Positions 1-4,764 of a stretch of 7,814 bases of DNA are shown here, one piece after another. The translations under genes and the position numbers were made by a program. Every line of letters starts with the position of its first letter. The first letter of the stretch is position 1. Below the pieces are notes generated by a model. The model saw only the letters and a list, made by a program, of their open reading frames with translations. It was not told the DNA's origin and searched no databases. The stretch is from positions 1 through 7,814 of the forward strand of contig JAKALI010000168.1 in NCBI GenBank assembly GCA_021813195.1, in the 5' to 3' direction. This DNA is from Pseudomonadota bacterium (GTDB lineage: Bacteria; Pseudomonadota; Alphaproteobacteria; Rhizobiales; Hyphomicrobiaceae).

Positions 1-264
1 GAGCAGAAAGATCCAGTCTTGTTTTCGTATCGATTGGCTCTCGCGTTCGATGACATCGATCAGGCCATCAAATCCACTCTCATTATCAACGGAGACCAAA
101 ACGTCGGATGTTTCCATTACGCGATTTCGGATCTGATTTTGCAACTCGCGACTTAATCCGAATGATAGGAACCCGAAGAGCAGAACGGAAGAAAGCACGA
201 ACAGCGCCGTGAACGTGACGGCGAGCCGGAAGGCTGTTCGCTTCGTCCATTCACTCGCGATCAT
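1..264 (-). CDS. Sensor histidine kinase, N-terminal part (runs off left edge)
   Basis: Only the first 88 codons are present, reading in from position 264 to the window edge without a stop. The product starts MIASEWTKR and has one hydrophobic segment at about residues 10-35 (AVTFTALFVLSSVLLFGFL), then a polar stretch rich in Glu, Asp, Gln and Ser. That is the layout of an inner-membrane sensor kinase: short cytoplasmic tail, first membrane helix, periplasmic sensing region. The catalytic domains (HAMP, DHp with the phospho-His, HATPase) lie outside the window, so the kinase call rests on its position directly behind an OmpR-type response regulator. The ATG at 264 lies inside the last codons of that regulator (14-nt overlap), which implies translational coupling. 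No strong Shine-Dalgarno is seen, which fits coupling. The signal sensed cannot be inferred. Confidence 0.8.
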   Translation of the reverse strand, partial: MIASEWTKRTAFRLAVTFTALFVLSSVLLFGFLSFGLSRELQNQIRNRVMETSDVLVSVDNESGFDGLIDVIERESQSIRKQDWIFLL

Positions 265-928
265 CGATCGTATACCCGCACCCGCGCAGCGTATGGATAA
301 GTTCGCGCTTGAAGGGCTTGTCAAGCTTGGCCCGCAATCGCGAAATGTGCGTCTCGACGACGCTGGTTTTTGGGTCGAAATGAAAATTCCATACCCGCTC
401 CAGGAGCATCGTGCGTGTGACCACCCGCCCCTTGTTGCGCATCAGAACTTCGAGAAGTCGGAATTCCCGCGGTTGCAGATCAATTTCGCGTCCTGCTCGT
501 GTCACCTTGCGCGCGATGAGATCAAGCTCCAGATCGCCTACGCGCAGGATGCTTTCGATGCTCTGAACATGCGGCCGTCGTGCCAGCGCGTTGATGCGCG
601 CAAGAAGTTCCGAGAACGCAAATGGCTTGACGAGATAATCGTCGCCCCCTGCTTCCAAACCCTCGACGCGATCCTCTACGCTACCGAGCGCAGTCAGGAA
701 CAGCACCGGGCTACTGCGGCCCGCCTCGCGCAACGTTCTGACGATCGAGAGCCCATCGAGACCGGGCAGCATGCGGTCAATGATAAGGATGTCATAGTCC
801 TCGCCAATGGCCTGCGCCGTTCCCTCGCGACCATCGCAGAGGTGGTCCACTGTATGCCCGTGCTCTTCCAGGCCCCGGCGCACGTAGGAGGCGGCATCGA
901 GATCGTCTTCAAGAAGGAGAATGCGCAT
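251..928 (-). CDS. OmpR/PhoB-family two-component response regulator
   Basis: A 225-residue DNA-binding response regulator of usual family length. The receiver domain (about residues 1-118) starts MRILLLEDD, supplying the acidic pocket (D8, D9). It carries the phosphoacceptor D51 in LIIDRMLPGLDG, the switch Thr T79 in LFLTA and the conserved Lys K101 in LVKPF. The C-terminal winged helix (about 127-222) contains LQPREFRLLEVL, a recognition-helix region TSVVETHISRLRAKLDK and the wing motif IHTLRGCGYTI. All receiver key residues are intact, so it should be phosphorylated by the overlapping kinase gene downstream and then bind promoter DNA as a dimer. The regulator lies 54 nt downstream of the exported-protein gene on the same strand and may share its transcript. 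Target genes and stimulus cannot be read from the sequence. The ATG at 928 gives the standard N-terminus; only a weak GAAG lies upstream. Confidence 0.95.
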   Translation of the reverse strand: MRILLLEDDLDAASYVRRGLEEHGHTVDHLCDGREGTAQAIGEDYDILIIDRMLPGLDGLSIVRTLREAGRSSPVLFLTALGSVEDRVEGLEAGGDDYLVKPFAFSELLARINALARRPHVQSIESILRVGDLELDLIARKVTRAGREIDLQPREFRLLEVLMRNKGRVVTRTMLLERVWNFHFDPKTSVVETHISRLRAKLDKPFKRELIHTLRGCGYTIDDRE

Positions 929-982
929 GGGTCTTCGATTTAATTGGCTCTTGGACTTTCGCGCCTGAGCGGAATGGATGCC

Positions 983-1969
983 TTACTGTGGCGCCAAATA
1001 ACGCAAGGCCGCCGTTGAGACTGCGCCGCCGACGACGCAGGGGATCCCCAATTGTACCTGTCCCAGGGCACTGGCGGCGACACACCCGAGCGCGAAAACT
1101 GTCTGACCTGCCTGCCCCCACCAGGCAAAGTCTCGCCGCGCCTGGGGGCCCTTCACCTTCAATTCGTCGATCGCAGCCAGCGCGTCGCGACGGATCTTAG
1201 CCGTCTCGAATGTCTCGGCGGCAAGAATGACCTCGCGCAATTCGCGCCGCACCGCTTCGTCGGGCTGAAGGTTCATTTGTCGCTTCAGATCATCGAGCAA
1301 AATCTTGTCCCGGGCGGCATTGGAAGCGAGAGTCCATTTCGCCATAGCGCCGATGGTCAGCTTTTCGACGTCGTTGTTCTCCCGCGCCCAGCGCAACGCC
1401 GATACGATGCGAGCGAGAGCGACTTCGGAGCCCGAGCCAAAATAGTACCCCCAATGGGCATCAAGGACGAACGCCCCCTCATCCAGCGGAAGCTGATCGA
1501 GTGGCTTGCCGTCGCCATAGACGTAATGTTCGATCAAGACTTTGCGCGCTGGCATGCGTTCGGCGAAGGCGAGCAGGACGTCTCGCCAATTCGATAGGCC
1601 AGAGTAAGCGACCGCCTTGATGAGGATCACCTGATCCTCAGGCGGCATAGGGAACATCTGAGCGATGAGCGGCACGGCATAGCTGGGGTTGGTGCCGAGC
1701 ACCCCGGCGATGAAGCCGACCTGCATGCCGGCCGTGTCAAGTTCGCGCAGTAGACCGTAATCGCCCATCGCGCGTACGGCCGCCGGCAATCTGTCCGGCT
1801 GAGGCTCGGCCCGATAGCCGTTGATCCATTTCAAGACCTCCTCAGCCTTTGCAAAGGACTGGCCATTCGTCGCACCTGCGGCAGCGGCCGCCGCCGTGGT
1901 TCTGAAAGCATCCGCGCAAGCAGGAGCCAGAAGCAAAATCAGGACGAACGTCGTGAGGAGGCGGCGCAT
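983..1969 (-). CDS. Exported protein of unknown function
   Basis: A 328-residue protein. I chose the ATG at 1969 because it puts the signal sequence at the very N-terminus (MRRLLTTFVLILLLAPACADA, with a likely signal peptidase site after A-D-A, about residue 21). An in-frame TTG at 2002 would add 11 polar residues and is less likely. C18 follows L-A-P-A, a poor lipobox, so I do not call it a lipoprotein. After an Ala-rich stretch (about 26-32) the body looks mainly helical, with the landmarks AHWGYYFGSGS (171-181), KLTIGAMAKWTLASNAARD (203-221) and KGPQARRDFAWWGQ (273-286). The last about 40 residues are hydrophobic with two Cys (GCVAAS, GIPCVVGG) and could form a membrane hairpin. I recall similar hypothetical proteins in rhizobia, always without an assigned role. 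It precedes the two-component genes on the same strand, so it could be a co-transcribed accessory or a target. No function is claimed. Confidence 0.85.
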   Translation of the reverse strand: MRRLLTTFVLILLLAPACADAFRTTAAAAAAGATNGQSFAKAEEVLKWINGYRAEPQPDRLPAAVRAMGDYGLLRELDTAGMQVGFIAGVLGTNPSYAVPLIAQMFPMPPEDQVILIKAVAYSGLSNWRDVLLAFAERMPARKVLIEHYVYGDGKPLDQLPLDEGAFVLDAHWGYYFGSGSEVALARIVSALRWARENNDVEKLTIGAMAKWTLASNAARDKILLDDLKRQMNLQPDEAVRRELREVILAAETFETAKIRRDALAAIDELKVKGPQARRDFAWWGQAGQTVFALGCVAASALGQVQLGIPCVVGGAVSTAALRYLAPQ

Positions 1970-2061
1970 GGGGACTGTTCGTCCGGGTTGCCGACGGTTC
2001 AAATCGCGCTTTAGGACACGCCGTCACGTGGCGAATTTGTGGCGGATGCGGGAGACCGCAA

Positions 2062-2940
2062 TCACATGCAGTCCTCGCAACCCGTCTCCGCGTCAATCGA
2101 GGGGCGGAAATCGTCGGTCCCCCAGTGTCGAATTTTCGCCGGGGCCCGATCGCATGAGCCTGCGGCGTACTCGTTCTCAAGCGGTATGCGATAATGCCGG
2201 GCCAGCCGCGTTAGCGCGAGGCTCAAAATCACCTTGGCGCTGCGCTGTGGCCAGCCTGCGGCGCGTTCCGTTTTCTCAAGCCCGTTCAAGTGACAGCACA
2301 CGTCGATGAGGACGCCCGACAATTCCGGCCCGACGGCGGCAAGGGCGCGTTCGACGCGAATACGCGCCGCGAGCACATGGTCTGCCATCTCGACGCCAAC
2401 GCCGGGTGCCGAACGCCGCCCACTTTTCGTCGCGGGGACTGCGTCCCACGACTGCGTGACGCGCGGCGTCATCTGCGCGACGTGGAAGTCCGCCCGCAGC
2501 CGCTCACCAGCAGCGAATTGGCCGGAACAGATGTAGGCGGCCCCACCCTTGTCCTGGCGCCGCCGCAGCCAGGCGAGCGGGCTTTCATCCTCGTTGATGA
2601 GCGGACTCCCCCTTGCAGCATTCTTGCTCGTCTGAGGCACCCCGGCCGCGCTTTTGAGGCGCCTGACGGCTTCCCGACCCTTTACCGACAACCGGAATAG
2701 ACCGCTGCCTGCGTCGCCTTCAACCAGCCCAGCTCGGCGCATGCGTTCGAACACGTCTCGTGCCACGCAATCCGGCATCAGCTGACCGTGAGCGCCTTCC
2801 TTGCGGATGAGACACGGATCGTGCGGACTTTGGCGACATTCGAGCACCGCCGCGCGCTGCGCAAGTTGCTTCAACGCCTGTTCCAAACCCAGCAGGGAAC
2901 GACCCGCGCGAGCGTCAGGCGGCGTATCGGAGGCAGACAT
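2062..2940 (-). CDS. DUF6456 domain protein with N-terminal winged-helix-like region
   Basis: A 292-residue, probably cytoplasmic protein with no signal peptide or membrane segment. Residues about 55-96 (RDVFERMRRAGLV ... FRLSVKGREAVRRL) resemble a winged-helix DNA-binding segment. Residues about 119-251 match the DUF6456 pattern as I remember it: SPLAWLRRR, FAAGERLRADF, MTPRVTQSW, LIDVCCHLNGLE, GWPQRSAKVILSLALTRLARHY. The tail IRHWGTDDFRPSID (270-283) is also typical. The ATG at 2940 is preferred because GCGAGG lies 8 nt upstream. A TTG at 2958 overlaps the upstream stop by 4 nt but has no ribosome binding site. The gene follows the DnaA-like gene by 14 nt, an arrangement I recall as common in Hyphomicrobiales. 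Function is unknown; a joint role in DNA binding or transcription with its partner is inference only. Confidence 0.85.
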   Translation of the reverse strand: MSASDTPPDARAGRSLLGLEQALKQLAQRAAVLECRQSPHDPCLIRKEGAHGQLMPDCVARDVFERMRRAGLVEGDAGSGLFRLSVKGREAVRRLKSAAGVPQTSKNAARGSPLINEDESPLAWLRRRQDKGGAAYICSGQFAAGERLRADFHVAQMTPRVTQSWDAVPATKSGRRSAPGVGVEMADHVLAARIRVERALAAVGPELSGVLIDVCCHLNGLEKTERAAGWPQRSAKVILSLALTRLARHYRIPLENEYAAGSCDRAPAKIRHWGTDDFRPSIDAETGCEDCM

Positions 2941-2955
2941 AGCGAGGACCTCGCT
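2941..2955 (-). promoter_or_regulatory. Hairpin hiding the DUF6456 gene's ribosome binding site
   Basis: The minus strand reads AGCGAG-GTC-CTCGCT, a perfect 6-bp stem with a 3-nt loop. It fills the gap between the TGA of the DnaA-like gene, whose last A is the first base of the stem, and the ATG at 2940. The Shine-Dalgarno GAGG lies in the 5' arm and the loop. Such a structure would block independent initiation and be opened by ribosomes finishing the upstream gene, giving translational coupling. The pairing is seen directly; the mechanism is inferred. Confidence 0.5.
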
Positions 2956-3383
2956 CAATTCGATTGTTTGTCACTGTGGGGTTGCGACAGCACCTGGACG
3001 ATGCGTTCCAGAAGTTCGAGCACCCGGTCGAACTGGGGGTCGTCGCGACGATCCTCGATGACGCTGCACGCATGGGCGACGGTCGTACGATCACGCGCGA
3101 AGGCGCGTCCGACCTCGGTCATGTTCATACCGCAGACGACATGGCCCAGATACATTGCAACCTGCCGCGCAAGTGCGATCGATGCGCGCCCGCGCGAGGA
3201 TTGCGCGATGTCGCAACGCGCAACACCGAAGACAGGACCAACTGTGCTGCCCAAAATCGTCAGCATGTGATCTGAGAGCTCCCGCGACGGATGGGTTGCG
3301 GCTAGAGTTGCAAAAATCCTTTGGTCCGGAACATCGCCATCACCTTCAAAATTCCGCTCGGCTCGTGGAGCGCGTGGGCTCAT
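2955..3383 (-). CDS. DnaA domain-IV-like helix-turn-helix protein
   Basis: A 142-residue protein carrying only the DNA-binding end of the replication initiator DnaA. Residues 65-115 match DnaA domain IV (Bac_DnaA_C): GRASIALARQVAMYLGHVV, then MTEVGRAFARDRTTVAHAC and IEDRRDDP. The signature RDRTTVAHAC (97-106) lines up with E. coli DnaA R432-C441. It keeps the DNA-contacting Asp, both Thr and the His (D98, T100, T101, H104), with Arg in place of H434. There is no AAA+ ATPase, Walker motif or DnaB-interaction domain, so it is not an initiator; it could bind DnaA-box-like sites as a regulator. The first about 60 residues are not recognised. The ATG at 3383 is chosen because GGAGG lies 8 nt upstream; the frame stays open to 3626 but that extension is Arg-rich and unlike protein. 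It is followed by the DUF6456 gene. Confidence 0.88.
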   Translation of the reverse strand: MSPRAPRAERNFEGDGDVPDQRIFATLAATHPSRELSDHMLTILGSTVGPVFGVARCDIAQSSRGRASIALARQVAMYLGHVVCGMNMTEVGRAFARDRTTVAHACSVIEDRRDDPQFDRVLELLERIVQVLSQPHSDKQSN

Positions 3384-3391
3384 GACTGATG

Positions 3392-3396
3392 CCTCC
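3392..3396 (-). promoter_or_regulatory. Ribosome binding site fixing the DnaA-like gene start
   Basis: The minus strand reads GGAGG with 8 nt to the ATG at 3383. It is the best Shine-Dalgarno match on the minus strand of this window and rules out the longer in-frame start at 3626. Confidence 0.7.
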
Positions 3397-3478
3397 GCAT
3401 AGCGGTAAGACGTTGTGCCTCGCCACGATATGCAAAGCCCGACCGCTATGAAATTGATTGATATGCGATGGGTGAACG

Positions 3479-3596
3479 GCGGGGATAAATGGAAATTTTT
3501 GCGCGCGGTGAACTGGCGTCCTGACAACGCGCAACGCACGAACCGGGATTGGGCACGTCGCTCACGACCCGGAACATCGAATGATTTTATCCCCGC
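3479..3596. repeat. Inverted pair of TTTATCCCCGC boxes in a divergent control region
   Basis: The word TTTATCCCCGC occurs on the minus strand at 3479-3489 and on the plus strand at 3586-3596, with 96 nt between. Each copy points in the direction of the gene on its side: the DnaA-like gene to the left and the small gene to the right. The core TTATCCCCG differs from the DnaA box TTATCCACA at two of nine positions. The copies may be operator sites, conceivably for the DnaA-like protein itself. No convincing -35/-10 pair was found for either gene. Confidence 0.4.
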
Positions 3597-3982
3597 ATCC
3601 CAACGCCGTCGCAGGATCGGCGACATTGCAAACGATCCGCACGGCCCGAACGATCATGAACCGTCGCCGCATAAACGGCAGTCGCACCCGCATCCCCGTT
3701 CATCACTCGCCGCAATCCGATCAATCGGCGCCCAGCCTTTCCCTCGGCGCTCCAAGGCGCGAACTGGCCTACCTGTTGCCCGTGTGGCCTCACGAGCGCG
3801 ACGACACCACGCGCGCGGGTGCCATGCGCTTGGTCGCAAAACTGCGATCTGCTTTGCGCGCCGAACGCCAGCGGGGCTTAAGGGGGCATTGGGCCTATGA
3901 TCTGGCCCGCCACGCAGCCTTGCTTGCCGCCTATCGCGCGGAGCGAGACAAACTGGCGAAAGACTTGACGCGGCGGCGGTGA
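3581..3982 (+). CDS. Small conserved protein of unknown function
   Basis: The reading frame gives 133 residues. The part that looks like real, conserved protein is residues 60-127: RELAYLLPVWPHERDDTT, AMRLVAKLRSALRAERQRG, GHWAYDLARHAALLAAYRAER. This is helical, rich in Arg and Ala, with no signal peptide or membrane segment. I recall similar short proteins with a 'LLAKLRRALR...GHWxYDLxRHxALLxA' core in rhizobia, all hypothetical. The start is uncertain. The ATG at 3581 has only a weak GGA upstream and would put a repeat box inside its first codons. The ATG at 3656 (108 residues, MNRRRINGS) has no clear ribosome binding site but leaves the box in the promoter region. It is divergent from the DnaA-like gene and converges on mucR with a 19-nt gap. 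Confidence 0.7.
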   Translation: MILSPHPNAVAGSATLQTIRTARTIMNRRRINGSRTRIPVHHSPQSDQSAPSLSLGAPRRELAYLLPVWPHERDDTTRAGAMRLVAKLRSALRAERQRGLRGHWAYDLARHAALLAAYRAERDKLAKDLTRRR

Positions 3983-3996
3983 GTGAGGTTTCTGGT

Positions 3997-4016
3997 CGCG
4001 ATCAATCCTTATCGCG
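3997..4016. terminator. Weak stem-loop between convergent genes
   Basis: CGCGAT and ATCGCG form a 6-bp stem around an 8-nt loop, overlapping the mucR stop codon. There is no T-tract on either side, so it is at best a weak or Rho-assisted terminator for the two convergent genes. Confidence 0.2.
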
Positions 4017-4412
4017 TCGTGTGCCCAAACCCATTTGTTTGGCGAGATCCGAGCGCGCCCGAGCATAGTTGGGAGCGACCATCGGATAATCCGGCGGCAG
4101 ACCCCACTTCTCACGATATTCCTCGGGCGACAAGTTGTAGTGGGTCCGTAAATGACGCTTCAGGGATTTGAATTTCTTCCCATCCTCGAGACAGATGATG
4201 TGGTCGGGCATCACCGACCGCTTGATGGGGACCTTCGGCTTCAACTCCTCACGTTCCGGGGGCGGTGCGTTGCCGGCGGCCCGGCTGAGGGCGGCGTGGG
4301 TGTCACTGATAAGCTGCGGCAGTTCCGACGTGGCGACGCTATTATTGCTGACGTAGGCCGCGACGATGCGCGTTGTAAGCTCAACGAGAGGCGGATGCCT
4401 GGTATCGTCCAT
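4002..4412 (-). CDS. mucR: MucR/Ros family zinc-finger transcriptional regulator
   Basis: A 136-residue protein of usual MucR length. The N-terminal part (about 8-45, [18 protein letters not shown]) is the oligomerisation region. A linker follows, then the Ros-type zinc finger and DNA-binding domain at about 66-130 with [34 protein letters not shown] and [11 protein letters not shown]. The metal site reads C74-x2-D77-x9-H87-x3-H91, with Asp in place of the second Cys of Ros; this variant is known among rhizobial Ros/MucR homologs. MucR proteins bind AT-rich DNA with T-A steps as higher-order oligomers, acting somewhat like H-NS. They control exopolysaccharide, motility, cell-cycle and virulence or symbiosis genes and usually repress their own promoter. 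The ATG at 4412 has GAGG 5 nt upstream. The AT-rich upstream DNA is a likely autoregulatory site. Confidence 0.95.
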   Translation of the reverse strand: MDDTRHPPLVELTTRIVAAYVSNNSVATSELPQLISDTHAALSRAAGNAPPPEREELKPKVPIKRSVMPDHIICLEDGKKFKSLKRHLRTHYNLSPEEYREKWGLPPDYPMVAPNYARARSDLAKQMGLGTRRDKD

Positions 4413-4432
4413 AAAAACCTCGAAGGGATGCC

Positions 4433-4537
4433 ATGAAGGAATTGCGTAGTATATTCTCGCGGCTTCGGTTGGACGTCAACATGACCCCGGAGCAGTTTTA
4501 CTATCATATAAAGAACAAGTCTCACCCTCGACGTTAG
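4433..4537 (+). CDS. Possible small protein of 34 residues
   Basis: An ATG preceded by AAGGG at 5 nt opens a 34-codon frame ending in TAG. The product starts [17 protein letters not shown], continues [17 protein letters not shown], and is basic with a plausible amphipathic helix. It lies head-to-head with mucR, with 20 bp between the start codons, and covers the predicted mucR promoter. The ribosome binding site and protein-like composition favour a real gene. Its short length, the overlap with mucR control DNA and the lack of a recognised family argue against. Regulation by MucR would be likely if it is expressed. Confidence 0.35.
   Translation: MKELRSIFSRLRLDVNMTPEQFYYHIKNKSHPRR
4448..4479 (-). 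promoter_or_regulatory. Candidate mucR promoter
   Basis: On the minus strand TTGACG (4474-4479) is a good -35. The -10 could be GAATAT (4451-4456, 17-nt spacer) or the better-matching TATACT (4448-4453, 20-nt spacer, too long). Transcription would start near 4441-4444, leaving a leader of about 30 nt with the GAGG site before the mucR ATG. The surrounding AT-rich DNA suits MucR self-binding. Confidence 0.4.
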
Positions 4538-4764
4538 TATTATGAGCCAGAGCAAAATCAGAAACGCAAAATATGACCCCTTACACCTGAGTTTGGCGTT
4601 TAACACTTGCTCCCAACCGAGGGGGTGACTACGAAGCGCTAAAAACATTGGGTCGTGCTCCCAGGTGCTCCCGTGGACTCACCGCGACCCCGCTCATCAC
4701 GCCCCTAAATTAGAGCGAGCACACGTTCGCGCCCCAGTTCCACAACCCAGGTTGATCGAGACGC

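Larger units (their letters stand above)
4413..4764. other. 352-bp intergenic region upstream of mucR and ptrB
   Basis: This is the longest stretch without a confident gene. By count, 4441-4620 is about 45% GC, clearly below the flanking coding DNA, and contains many T-A steps. It holds the candidate mucR promoter, a possible 34-codon ORF at 4433-4537 and a weaker 28-codon ORF at 4542-4628. TGCTCCC occurs three times (4608-4614, 4656-4662, 4666-4672) in the ptrB-proximal half. I found no good -35/-10 pair for ptrB and no RNA gene. Confidence 0.6.

Noticed and set aside
209..943. Plus-strand open frame of 244 codons opposite the response regulator
   Set aside because: It is antisense to a complete, motif-rich OmpR-family regulator; its own translation shows no domain and it arises from GC-rich codon use on the other strand.
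1916..1969. Lipoprotein signal in the exported protein
   Set aside because: The Cys at residue 18 follows A-P-A rather than a proper lipobox; an ordinary signal peptidase site after A-D-A is more likely.
1970..2002. TTG start for the exported protein at 2002
   Set aside because: It would place 11 polar residues before the signal sequence and has no ribosome binding site.
2047..2060. Terminator downstream of the DUF6456 gene
   Set aside because: TGCGG-GAGA-CCGCA is only a 5-bp stem and no T-tract follows on the minus strand.
3384..3626. N-terminal extension of the DnaA-like protein to an ATG at 3626
   Set aside because: GGAGG at 8 nt marks the ATG at 3383 as the start, and the extension would cover the control region.
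3415..3900. Plus-strand open frame of 161 codons across the divergent control region
   Set aside because: Its product is Arg/His/Pro-rich and unlike protein; the overlapping frame ending at 3982 has the conserved GHWAYDLARH core instead.
4608..4672. Three TGCTCCC copies as a repeat array
   Set aside because: The words are only 7-8 bp and unevenly spaced, so they can arise by chance.
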